Source: Endozoicomonas sp965199185 (GTDB lineage: Bacteria > Pseudomonadota > Gammaproteobacteria > Pseudomonadales > Endozoicomonadaceae). Taken from it: a stretch of 64,000 nucleotides of DNA. Positions 29,450-38,251 of the stretch are shown one piece after another. Where the stretch lies: contig CBDAQW010000040.1 of assembly GCA_965199185.1 (NCBI GenBank), positions 62,001-126,000 on the forward strand. The letters are read 5' to 3'. The notes below the pieces were generated by a model. It was given only the letters and a program-made list of their open reading frames with translations, ran no database searches and had not been told where the DNA came from. The position numbers and the translations under genes are program-made. The stretch's first letter is position 1; the number at the start of each line of letters is the position of its first letter.

Positions 29450-31582
29450 ATGAGTAAACCGTCGAGCACACGCTTTTTCAGCGTACCGACTCCCTCTCTC
29501 ATACTATCTCCACTGCTATTTCTGCTCCCGATATTGATCATACGTCCTCAACTGGTAACGGCTTCAACCTCTGTTAATTGCTTTAGTGATCCTGGCTTTC
29601 TTTCACAATCTCTTTCGAAACCTGCCCACTCTGTTCCTGCACTATTATCGCTGACTGGGTATGGAATAGCGCAGCTTTGGATTTCCGGCCAGTTTCATAT
29701 TGCTATACCTTCCATGCCCAATATCGGAACACTCATATCCGAACAAATAAAAAACGAAAGAGAAATAGAAGGTGCTGCCAAAAACATTGATGAGTCTTTC
29801 AAGGTTTATCAATATCATGCCCCTTTCAGCGCAGACAAATTCAAACTGTACACAACAATGGAGGACGAAAAGTTAACCAAACCACCAAACCGACCTGACG
29901 ACACCGCTTGGTCTGATGACATAGAAGCAGCATCATCCGAAGAAGAAACGCCAAGGTATCTCTTTGAGCAATTAATGGCGAGCGTTTCTTACGATCAAAT
30001 ACATACGACAGAAGATATAGAGTTTGAAAAAGAAACGACTAACGCTTTCTTTAAAGCCCCAGAGAAAAAGAACATAACTGGGTCTGTCATCAATCACCTT
30101 GGAAACACCGTCGGCACAATCGAATCAAACGAAGATGAAAATATAACACTTGAAGAGATGAGTGAAACAATATCAGAAGATTTCAAACAAGACTCCCCTT
30201 CGCTGGAAATGGATTATACCACTCTATTAGATGCATACCTGTCCAGAATATGTACTAAAACAGAGCAAGACGACGAACAAGAAATTGACTGCACCAGCCA
30301 TTTCAGCGTTAATGTAAATAGCAAAGTCCCATATCCAGAAAGTCAATCTAAAAAGAATATTTCACTTATTGGTTTAGCCGCAATATTAAATAGAAAAGAG
30401 TTATTTTATGCCATGCTGAAACAAGAAGAAGCCGACATTAACAATCTTGGTTCTTATAGATTATCTCAGAAAGACATACACCCTCAAATAAGCAATATTA
30501 TTATTGAAGGAAGTACTGAAATAATTAAAGTACTGGTTAACCTTGATTTGTCACCAAATTGGAATTCAGCTTTTCAAGACTCCTATCTAAGTCTTTCCGG
30601 TTCACAAGGACAGACTGAAATTTTGAAATTTTTTCTGGAGCAAGGCAATTACGCCAACAAAAAAAAGAATCAGCCCTTCATCAAAGAAGCTTTTATCAAC
30701 ACGATAAATTCCTATTGCAACCCTTACCCTAATTTTGAAGCGTTAACACTTCCGGAAAACTACCCAACTGATAACTCGAACTTAGCCCCTATCCAGAACA
30801 ACATCTTTAACTGCTTTGAATTACTATTAAAACACCAAGCAGACAGATTACTGAACAATGAGGAGATTAATGCAATTGCCAAAGATGCATTTACCCATCT
30901 ATCCATACCTATAACGGATTATCTATTAAAAAATCTCAGAGAGAGGCTAAAAAAAGATAACCTTATAGACTATTTGAGATATCCTATAAGGCGTAAATCA
31001 ATGCATTTAAATTCATCTGCTATAGAATTCATAAACCATCTTGAGAATGAGGGATTTATCACTTTAGAAGAAAACTCTTCTGCCTTAAAAAGGCTAACTT
31101 ATTATGCAGCAGAAGCACCGCTACCAAAATCTTTAGATTTACACGAATACCTATTATCCAAAGGCGCAACCTATTCAAATAAATTCTATCTATTATTCGA
31201 ATTATTCTTTTTAAACAACTCTCTACACTTTCTTACTGAAGATAAAAAAATGGACATAATAAAAGCTTATGAGCAGCTTTTTGAATATATTCGCCATTAC
31301 AGAAGCCAAGAAGAATTAGAAGCATTCGTCAATTACTTCACCACCTCTCTCATGAACAAATATACCTCTCGTGATGAACTGAAATCGATAAACCGGCTAC
31401 TAACACCTAAGACCCATCTGTTCACTATTTTTTCATATCTAATAGAAAAAGCATCAGAAGAAAATGATCATGAGAACAAGCGTGAGACAGCCAAACTTGA
31501 TGAAAAAGAACTCTTAAACCCCTTCAACCATATTCATCAACACCCTCTTCAGGACTCTGAAAGTGGCTTTTCAGAGAATTGA
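29450..31582 (+). CDS. Large secreted protein with degenerate ankyrin-like repeats
   Basis: A 710-residue AT-rich gene. Residues 1-40 look like a signal peptide or anchor (long hydrophobic PSLILSPLLFLLPILIIRP). Residues 100-290 are acidic and low-complexity. From about residue 300, weak ankyrin-like helix pairs occur (IGLAAILNRKELFYAMLKQ, SGSQGQTEILKFFLEQG, LHEYLLSKGATYSNKFY). The layout matches the secreted N-terminal half at 3152, suggesting a family of exported ankyrin-type host-interaction proteins. No enzymatic domain was recognised. It is monocistronic, convergent with the GNAT-like gene. Confidence 0.7.
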   Translation: MSKPSSTRFFSVPTPSLILSPLLFLLPILIIRPQLVTASTSVNCFSDPGFLSQSLSKPAHSVPALLSLTGYGIAQLWISGQFHIAIPSMPNIGTLISEQIKNEREIEGAAKNIDESFKVYQYHAPFSADKFKLYTTMEDEKLTKPPNRPDDTAWSDDIEAASSEEETPRYLFEQLMASVSYDQIHTTEDIEFEKETTNAFFKAPEKKNITGSVINHLGNTVGTIESNEDENITLEEMSETISEDFKQDSPSLEMDYTTLLDAYLSRICTKTEQDDEQEIDCTSHFSVNVNSKVPYPESQSKKNISLIGLAAILNRKELFYAMLKQEEADINNLGSYRLSQKDIHPQISNIIIEGSTEIIKVLVNLDLSPNWNSAFQDSYLSLSGSQGQTEILKFFLEQGNYANKKKNQPFIKEAFINTINSYCNPYPNFEALTLPENYPTDNSNLAPIQNNIFNCFELLLKHQADRLLNNEEINAIAKDAFTHLSIPITDYLLKNLRERLKKDNLIDYLRYPIRRKSMHLNSSAIEFINHLENEGFITLEENSSALKRLTYYAAEAPLPKSLDLHEYLLSKGATYSNKFYLLFELFFLNNSLHFLTEDKKMDIIKAYEQLFEYIRHYRSQEELEAFVNYFTTSLMNKYTSRDELKSINRLLTPKTHLFTIFSYLIEKASEENDHENKRETAKLDEKELLNPFNHIHQHPLQDSESGFSEN

Positions 31583-31630
31583 TCGAATCATTGGAAACGC
31601 TTGCAAATCACCCCATCTTAATTTTCTGTT

Positions 31631-32275
31631 TTATTCAGAAACAGAAAAACCAAGAGAGTCAAAAATATGAGCAGAAATTTCATTTTCGGGGAAAGCTATC
31701 ATTTCTTTCAAACTGCCATCATTTTCTGAGTAATTTATTGCACTTTGAATCAATGCCCTACCACTACCACGAACTGAAATTTCATTTTTCGACTCATTAT
31801 AATATTCTGGATTTGAGAATAATCTAGCAACATGTAAAGTTTCTTTTTTTATATCGCAATGGCAAACCCCAGTGTTTTTTCCATGGAGTTTATGCTTAGC
31901 ATGTCGATCATGAATAGAAATTGCAATAACACAGTGATCGAAATTAAATTCACCAGCTTCTGACCTCACTCTCAGCGCTTCATTTATATAGCAAGAAGTC
32001 ATTTCAATTAAATTTACTGTAAATTTAGAACATTTTTTCTTCCAGCCATCTAATTCTAAATTTAATTTTTTAATATCTACAACATCTCTATCACTAAGTG
32101 ATTTCAAGCGATATACTTTAGAACTAAACCTTAAAGAAGAAAACACCTTTTTATTTATTTTTGGACAGCAAACAGGAACCGTTACTTTTCTCAAACTAAA
32201 GGAATAAAACACGCTTACCCTTAAGTCGCTTAATCTATCGCTTGGTATAAGATCTTTATTAACAATAGGTTGCAT
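31631..32275 (-). CDS. Putative GNAT-like acyltransferase of unknown role
   Basis: A 214-residue, AT-rich gene. The C-terminal 50 residues look like a GNAT fold: EISVRGSGRALIQSA resembles the acetyl-CoA loop (R-x-x-G-x-G/A), and the protein ends IFDSLGFSVSE, like the usual tail of that fold. The N-terminal half was not recognised and is rich in Lys, Ser and Cys. It converges with the ankyrin-like gene. It could be a host-directed effector or a resistance-type acetyltransferase; the assignment rests on one motif. Confidence 0.5.
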   Translation of the reverse strand: MQPIVNKDLIPSDRLSDLRVSVFYSFSLRKVTVPVCCPKINKKVFSSLRFSSKVYRLKSLSDRDVVDIKKLNLELDGWKKKCSKFTVNLIEMTSCYINEALRVRSEAGEFNFDHCVIAISIHDRHAKHKLHGKNTGVCHCDIKKETLHVARLFSNPEYYNESKNEISVRGSGRALIQSAINYSENDGSLKEMIAFPENEISAHIFDSLGFSVSE

Positions 32276-32854
32276 AAACCCTCCTTATTAAATTCAGCCA
32301 TATAAAAGATTTGACTACTTACAATCTATTTCGTTTCATTAAATAACTAATTTTCGGTGACTTCCAAGAAAAATGTCACTACACATAAAACACACATAAA
32401 TAATGCCTATCTGAACCCTCAACTGCTTGCATAATCGAACCTGTGGCTCAATATAGTTCTTGAAAATTTATCAAAATAGGCTGTTTCCACTTTATGCGCC
32501 AAGCCATAAACTGACAAATACAGTTAGGCGAGGTGGATAGTTCAAAACCAATCTGAATCTTGAGCGTTTACCCTCAGGGAAATTCGATACAGAGACAACG
32601 CCTGAAAACAGTTATGCAGGAATTGATTTATATTGCTGCCCGGTTTCTCAAAAAGGGGCGACAATACAGACTGCGCTTTGATCGTCATTGTCCAGGTTTC
32701 AAGTCATTCCATCAGTTACTCTCCAGCCATGCGTGCTGCTAGCCGTTTAAAACGAACTTTGGTTGCCTGCCAGGTAAATCAAGAAGTCACGGATTCAGAT
32801 ATAAACTAACAGCCTATCCAGAATAAGCCTGCAGGGGTATCCTTAGCAAATAAC
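32276..32854 (+). other. Gap with a short transposase-like tail (32560-32742)
   Basis: Most of this stretch shows no gene. Between 32560 and 32742 a 60-codon frame (TVMQELIYIAARFLKKGRQY, then LRFDRHCPGFKSF) resembles the C-terminal end of IS1380-type transposases, preceded by LPSGKFDTETTP in another frame. AATAGGCTGTT (32475) and AACAGCCTAT (32808) could be remnants of its ends. The family assignment is weak. Confidence 0.35.
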
Positions 32855-32872
32855 GTGATCAGGGACAGAATT

Positions 32873-33796
32873 GTGACATACCCCATTGAACAGAAACTCG
32901 TCATTGCTGTTTCTTCCAGCGCGCTTTTTGACCTGTCAGAATCTCATGCCGTTTATCTTGAGCAGGGTCCACAAAAATACAAAGCATTTCAGGAAGACAA
33001 TCTCGATAATATGCTTGAGAAAGGTGTCGCCTTCCCTTTCATCAAGCGTTTTCTGCGTATTAATGAACGCTTTCCTGAACAGCAACCTGTTGAGGTGATT
33101 CTGTTATCCCGAAACTCCGCCGCCAGTGGCAAACGAGTGTTTCGATCCATTCAGCATTATGGTCTTGATATTACTCGTGCGGCTTTTATGGAAGGGCGTT
33201 CTCCCTACGAATATATCCCCGCCTTTAATGCCTCATTATTTCTGACCGCTAACCAGGATGATGTCATCAATGCTTTGGACGCGGGACATCCCGCTGGCTT
33301 GGTTCTGCCCAGCAAAATCGTCAATGACGATGCCGAAGAAGAGTTGAGGATTGCCTTCGATTTTGACGGTGTCATTGCCGATGATGAGGCAGAAACCATT
33401 TATAAGGGGAAAGATCTACCTGCCTTTACCCGGCATGAAACCGAGAAATCTCACATTCCTCATAAACCCGGCCCACTGGCAGACCTGTTCAAAAAACTCT
33501 CTTTACTGCAAACGCTGGAAATGGAAGGAAAAAACCGGAATCCGGACTATCAACCAATGATCCGTACCGCCATTGTAACAGCCCGCAGTGCACCGGCCCA
33601 TGAGCGGGTTATCACTACACTGGAAAACTGGGGAGTCAGTGCCAATGAAACGTTCTTTCTGGGCGGTATGGTGAAGGATCGGATTCTCAGCCACCTGAAA
33701 CCTCATATGTTTTTTGACGATCAGAGAGTGCATTTACACTCAGAAGCCGGTGATATACCTATGGTGCATATTCCCTTTGGCATTGCCAATCGCTAA
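32873..33796 (+). CDS. Cytosolic 5'-nucleotidase (NT5C/cN-I-like family)
   Basis: About 307 residues from the GTG at 32873, which follows AGGGAC; an in-frame GTG at 32855 would add six residues. The family pattern is present: LVIAVSSSALFDL at the N-terminus, VILLSRNSAASGKRVFRSI, a nucleophile-type DFDGVIADDEAE, and a C-terminal acidic FFDDQRVHLHSEAG. The family dephosphorylates nucleoside monophosphates in the cytosol. The gene stands alone between accessory sequences. Confidence 0.85.
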   Translation: MTYPIEQKLVIAVSSSALFDLSESHAVYLEQGPQKYKAFQEDNLDNMLEKGVAFPFIKRFLRINERFPEQQPVEVILLSRNSAASGKRVFRSIQHYGLDITRAAFMEGRSPYEYIPAFNASLFLTANQDDVINALDAGHPAGLVLPSKIVNDDAEEELRIAFDFDGVIADDEAETIYKGKDLPAFTRHETEKSHIPHKPGPLADLFKKLSLLQTLEMEGKNRNPDYQPMIRTAIVTARSAPAHERVITTLENWGVSANETFFLGGMVKDRILSHLKPHMFFDDQRVHLHSEAGDIPMVHIPFGIANR

Positions 33797-33886
33797 CAGG
33801 CATGTACTATTAGCCACGATATTCAGCGCTCCATTAAGAAGCGATCGTAAGTGTGCAACGATTAACACGGACAGAGAAAAAAAATC

Positions 33887-34234
33887 ATGAAACAACATTC
33901 AGGAACCCCCCTCACAATCGGATTCTTTGCGCTCACACTATCTCTGCCAGGGCTTGCCACAAACACTAATCCAGAATCCTCAACGATCACCATATCGGTT
34001 GGCAACCAGTCACTGGCGCTGCGTGAACAGCTTCAGCTACCTCAGCAAAACCAGAGCATGCATAAAGTGCTTGATATGCTGGGTGAACCTAATAATGTCA
34101 TTGCTGTTGGCAAACCCAAAATAACCCGCTGGATATACGACAACATGACGGTTTACTTTGAAGGCGATCAAGTGCTTCGAGCCGTTGTTCATCATAACGC
34201 AATAGACAGTACGCAGGTTGCCAATAAAAAATAG
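33887..34234 (+). CDS. Small exported protein, BamE/SmpA-like pattern
   Basis: A 115-residue protein with a signal peptide (PLTIGFFALTLSLPGLA) and a mature part of about 90 residues. The pattern MHKVLDMLGEPNNVIAVGKP, ITRWIYDNMTVYFEGDQV and VVHHNA recalls small periplasmic proteins of Pseudomonas in which a helix precedes G-x-P...W-x-Y...VYFE, similar to the BamE fold. The function is unknown. There is no lipobox cysteine. A stem-loop follows at 34262-34292. Confidence 0.7.
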   Translation: MKQHSGTPLTIGFFALTLSLPGLATNTNPESSTITISVGNQSLALREQLQLPQQNQSMHKVLDMLGEPNNVIAVGKPKITRWIYDNMTVYFEGDQVLRAVVHHNAIDSTQVANKK

Positions 34235-34261
34235 TAATTTCTCTATAAGCCGAACAGCCAA

Positions 34262-34292
34262 AAGTCGGACCCTGCAAAACAGAATCCGACTT
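34262..34292. terminator. Stem-loop between convergent genes
   Basis: AAGTCGGA (34262-34269) pairs with TCCGACTT (34285-34292). It lies between the small exported protein and the convergent 34301 gene and may serve both. The T-run is short. Confidence 0.5.
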
Positions 34293-34300
34293 ATCAGACT

Positions 34301-34939
34301 CTATGCGCTTATGCTGGGGTCTGAGTATTGACGAAGATAATCCAGGCATTCTTCTAAAACTTCTCTGTCAACGCTGTACTGATGAGATTCCGCAAAAGAA
34401 ATTTCACGCTTTATATCTTCAATAAGCTGAGTAACGACTCTAGCAGACTGCTCGTTCTTATTTTTCAATTCAGGGAGGGTCATGTTCACCATGCCTTGTA
34501 TAATCGTTAGCGTTAATGAGTTACCCCGTATGCTACCATGCACAATTTCATTTCTGATGTTATAAAATGGCGTAACATTTGACTTATCTATTGTAGCTAT
34601 AGCGCTTCGCAGAGAAAGATTGAGATTTGGATGATGAGGTTTTACTGACCTCTGAGAAATAGCCTTCATGAAAGCGTCTGTAAAATCAGCTTGTTGCCGA
34701 TCAGTTACAGCATTTATTTGGTTGTTGATTTTGATTAAAAAGCTCTCTTTCCATTTAGAATTTGGCACAAAAAGACTCACTATCCTGCCCAAAAATCTTT
34801 GAGCCAAAGAACCTTTATATTTCCCATATATCAGTTTTCCCTGATCAAGTCTGACGACGCCATCTTGCCGGTCTCGTTCTTCCCTGCTTAATTTTGAATG
34901 AAGCAAAACAGTCTGTTCTATGATATTTAAAGTTTCCAT
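34301..34939 (-). CDS. Unknown protein with a HEPN-like R-x4-H motif
   Basis: A 212-residue, mostly helical-looking soluble protein. Residues 129-134 read RNEIVH within FYNIRNEIVHGSIRG, matching the R-x4-H catalytic signature of HEPN-domain ribonucleases. The first 60 residues are Lys/Arg rich with a short hydrophobic patch (FLGRIVSLFVP). No antitoxin partner (MNT or DUF86-like) is adjacent. The gene stands alone, and no family was recognised overall. Confidence 0.5.
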   Translation of the reverse strand: METLNIIEQTVLLHSKLSREERDRQDGVVRLDQGKLIYGKYKGSLAQRFLGRIVSLFVPNSKWKESFLIKINNQINAVTDRQQADFTDAFMKAISQRSVKPHHPNLNLSLRSAIATIDKSNVTPFYNIRNEIVHGSIRGNSLTLTIIQGMVNMTLPELKNKNEQSARVVTQLIEDIKREISFAESHQYSVDREVLEECLDYLRQYSDPSISA

Positions 34940-35098
34940 AAAGCCTCCTTGCCTTAATTAACCAACTCACGTTTTTATAAAAGAAGTTTCTGAGTGAATG
35001 TATTGTGCCCTTCAATACCCAAAAATTGACTAACAGAAGGGTTAGTCAACCCGACAATTGAGACTTTTCATTCTATTTCCATGCATTTCCACGACAAA

Positions 35099-35980
35099 TC
35101 ACCTAAGCAACTGTTTCCGAAACTGCCCTGGCGGCATCCCGTAATAACGTTGAAAAGCTTCATAAAAACGACTTAAAGAACTGAATCCACAATCGTAACC
35201 AACATCCGAAATCTGGCGTTCATTATCCACCAGCAATAACTGTGCCCTTTGCAGTCTCTGGAATTGCAGATACTGTTTAATGGTCATTCCCATCACACTG
35301 GTGAACAGATTAGTGGTGTAGTTTTTATGCAACCCAACATGAGCCGCTACATCCATGGTGGAAATGGGGTGATGCAGATTTTCAGCGATATAACGAATCA
35401 TCACAGACACATGCTGTGTACCTTTTCGAGAAGAATGACTGCCCTCTCCTGTCAGCGGACTGCCATCCGGGTGATCCCAGCCAGTGACGCCAATTCGTTT
35501 TAATGTCAGTGCCAACTCACCAAGTATGATTTCCTGCAATTCTGGATTACCCGCTTCATAATCTTCCAGCCAGCGTTGAAGTTTGGTGACCAATAATGAG
35601 TGATCAGGTTTAGCCAGAGCAATATTGCCCGCCAGAATATCTTCCCGCAGCGGGTTGGCCAACGGCCATTCCAGAAACTGCGGCAGAGGAATATAGAGAT
35701 TATAAAGTTGCCCTTTCCCATCGAGTTGCACAAGCTGATGGGGAATATTGGCCCAGAAAATCGCCAGCCGGTTTTCCGGAATATACTCTAACCGGCCATT
35801 GACCATATAGGTTGCCGAACAGCCCATCAGATAGTTCAGTTCCACATGCCCATGCACGTGGCTGCTGCTCATAATGTAAGGGGCACGGGCTTCGATATAA
35901 AAAATATCGCCCTGAATGTCGGATATGGAACCCGGCATCTTGAGTACACCTTCGGTCGGTCGGCGTTTGGCTACAGTCAT
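35099..35980 (-). CDS. AraC-family regulator, MelR-like
   Basis: A 293-residue regulator from the ATG at 35980; a longer in-frame start would add a hydrophobic 42-residue stretch that is unlikely. The N-terminal cupin-like sensor includes SSSHVHGHVELNYLMG and IFWANIPHQLVQ, as in melibiose regulator MelR. The C-terminal double HTH shows MDVAAHVGLHKNYTTNLF and ISDVGYDCGFSSLSRFYEAF. It is divergent from galE, so control of the galETK operon in response to a galactoside is the simplest inference. Confidence 0.82.
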   Translation of the reverse strand: MTVAKRRPTEGVLKMPGSISDIQGDIFYIEARAPYIMSSSHVHGHVELNYLMGCSATYMVNGRLEYIPENRLAIFWANIPHQLVQLDGKGQLYNLYIPLPQFLEWPLANPLREDILAGNIALAKPDHSLLVTKLQRWLEDYEAGNPELQEIILGELALTLKRIGVTGWDHPDGSPLTGEGSHSSRKGTQHVSVMIRYIAENLHHPISTMDVAAHVGLHKNYTTNLFTSVMGMTIKQYLQFQRLQRAQLLLVDNERQISDVGYDCGFSSLSRFYEAFQRYYGMPPGQFRKQLLR

Positions 35981-36184
35981 CTTTATAAAAATCAATAAGA
36001 TAGTTGGAATGCATAATACATTCACCGACAACAAAACAGAATCTTTGTTTTTGGGAAAAAGTATAAAAAAACCGGAAAAGAAATATTCATAGCCATGCAG
36101 ATACACTTATCAGCAACTTCATTTATTCAGTATTGTCGGTATGTCCTTCGGGCATGCCGACCCTAAATCAGCGTGGAATCTATT

Positions 36185-37201
36185 ATGAGCATACTGGTGA
36201 CTGGTGGCGCCGGATATATCGGCAGTCACACCTGCCTGGAACTTCTTAACGGCGGTCACGATGTCGTGGTGGTGGATAACCTCTGCAACAGCAATGAGCA
36301 ATCATTGCAGCGAGTACAAGCACTCACTGGCAAGACACTCACTTTTCATTCCGTCGATATCCGTGACGACACTGCACTAAATGACGTTTTTACTGCCCAC
36401 GATATTCAGGCAGTGGTTCATTTTGCTGGTCTGAAAGCCGTCGGCGAATCAACCCGCATCCCAAGAGCCTATTTTGACAACAATGTCACTGGCACACTGA
36501 AACTGCTGGATGCAATGGATAAGCACGATGTACGACATCTGGTGTTCAGTTCATCCGCCACCGTTTATGGCGACCCGGCTTCTGTGCCAATTCGTGAAGA
36601 TTTCCCGGTGGGTGCTGTCACTAACCCTTATGGCCGCAGTAAGTTTATGGTGGAGGAAATTCTCCGTGATGTAGCGGCATCCGATGAACGCTGGAACTTC
36701 AGCATTCTGCGCTACTTCAATCCGGTGGGAGCCCATGAATCCGGTCAGATTGGTGAAGACCCTAACGGTATTCCCAATAATCTGATGCCCTTTATTGCTC
36801 AAGTGGCCGTGGGCAAACTACCAGAGCTGAATGTATTTGGTGATGATTACCCTACTCACGACGGTACCGGTGTCAGAGATTATATCCATGTGGTCGACCT
36901 GGCTTTGGGGCATCTGGCTGCTCTGAAAACCCACTGGACCGATCAGGGTGTCCACACTTACAACCTGGGCACTGGCACCGGCAGCAGCGTACTGGATATG
37001 CTGCATGCTTTTGAATCCGCCTGCGATAAAGCACTGCCTTATCAGATTCGTGAGCGTCGCCCCGGTGATATTGCCGCCTGTTATGCCGATCCGGCTTTTG
37101 CTGAAGCACAACTGGGCTGGAAAGCGACCCGAACCATCAATGAAATGACCGCCGATACCTGGCGCTGGCAATCCACTAATCCTAACGGCTATCAGGAATA
37201 A
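36185..37201 (+). CDS. galE: UDP-glucose 4-epimerase
   Basis: A 338-residue short-chain dehydrogenase-type epimerase interconverting UDP-glucose and UDP-galactose. The NAD site is VTGGAGYIGSH, the Ser motif FSSSATVYG, and the catalytic Tyr-Lys lie in NPYGRSKFMVE. The ATG at 36185 gives the E. coli length; 36173 would add four residues. It is the first gene of galETK. Confidence 0.96.
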   Translation: MSILVTGGAGYIGSHTCLELLNGGHDVVVVDNLCNSNEQSLQRVQALTGKTLTFHSVDIRDDTALNDVFTAHDIQAVVHFAGLKAVGESTRIPRAYFDNNVTGTLKLLDAMDKHDVRHLVFSSSATVYGDPASVPIREDFPVGAVTNPYGRSKFMVEEILRDVAASDERWNFSILRYFNPVGAHESGQIGEDPNGIPNNLMPFIAQVAVGKLPELNVFGDDYPTHDGTGVRDYIHVVDLALGHLAALKTHWTDQGVHTYNLGTGTGSSVLDMLHAFESACDKALPYQIRERRPGDIAACYADPAFAEAQLGWKATRTINEMTADTWRWQSTNPNGYQE

Positions 37202-37212
37202 GAGAATATACA

Positions 37213-38247
37213 ATGGAATTTAATCCCGTCGATCACCCACACCGTCGCTTCAACCCTCTGACCGGCGACTGGGTTCTGGTCTCGCCCCACAGAGCTAAAC
37301 GTCCATGGCAAGGCCAGGTTGAAAAAACGGCATCTGACGTACGCCCAGAACACGATCCTGAATGCTATCTGTGCCCGCGCAATGACCGTATTACCGGCGA
37401 CAAAAATCCGGATTACAAAGATCCTTATGTCTTTGCCAATGACTTTCCGGCACTGCTGACTGATACCCCGGACGCTTCTGGCGAATCGGATCTGTTTCAG
37501 AGCGACACCGCCCGGGGTGTTGGTCGGGTTATCTGCTTCTCCCCCGACCACAGCAAAACACTGCCACAAATGGCAGCAGAGGATATTCGCAAGGTGGTGA
37601 ATGTCTGGGCGGAGCAAGTAATAGAACTGGGTGAAACTTACCCCTGGGTGCAGCTGTTTGAAAACAAAGGTGCGGTGATGGGTTGTTCAAATCCGCACCC
37701 ACACGGACAGATCTGGGCCAGCAGTTTCCTACCTAATGAAGCGCGCAAAGAAGATCAAAGCATGCGTCAGTGGCAGGAAGACAAAGGCACTAACCTGCTG
37801 GTTGAATACGCTCGCAGAGAGTCCGCATCCGGCGAACGAACGGTGGTTGAAAACGACCACTGGATTGCGGTTGTACCTTACTGGGCAGCCTGGCCTTTTG
37901 AAACCATCCTGCTGCCTAAACGTCATGTGTTGCGTATGCCCGACCTGACCGATGAAGAGCGAGATGCCCTGGCCAGCATTTTGAAAAAGCTGACCACAAA
38001 GTATGACAACCTGTTCCAGACCTCCTTCCCTTACTCCATGGGTTGGCACGGTGCACCACTGGATAGCGGCGATTACAGCCACTGGCAGCTGCATGCCCAT
38101 TTCTATCCACCACTGCTGCGTTCAGCCACTGTGCGCAAATTTATGGTGGGCTTTGAGATGCTGGCCGAAACACAGCGCGACCTGACCGCTGAACAAGCAG
38201 CAGAACGCCTGCGCGATCTCAGTGAAACACATTATCTGGAAGCTTGA
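37213..38247 (+). CDS. galT: Galactose-1-phosphate uridylyltransferase
   Basis: A 344-residue GalT of the Leloir pathway, transferring UMP between glucose and galactose phosphates. The nucleophile region SNPHPHGQIWAS and a zinc-type N-terminal segment (CYLCPRN) are intact. It starts 11 nt after galE. Confidence 0.96.
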   Translation: MEFNPVDHPHRRFNPLTGDWVLVSPHRAKRPWQGQVEKTASDVRPEHDPECYLCPRNDRITGDKNPDYKDPYVFANDFPALLTDTPDASGESDLFQSDTARGVGRVICFSPDHSKTLPQMAAEDIRKVVNVWAEQVIELGETYPWVQLFENKGAVMGCSNPHPHGQIWASSFLPNEARKEDQSMRQWQEDKGTNLLVEYARRESASGERTVVENDHWIAVVPYWAAWPFETILLPKRHVLRMPDLTDEERDALASILKKLTTKYDNLFQTSFPYSMGWHGAPLDSGDYSHWQLHAHFYPPLLRSATVRKFMVGFEMLAETQRDLTAEQAAERLRDLSETHYLEA

Positions 38248-38251
38248 TCGG

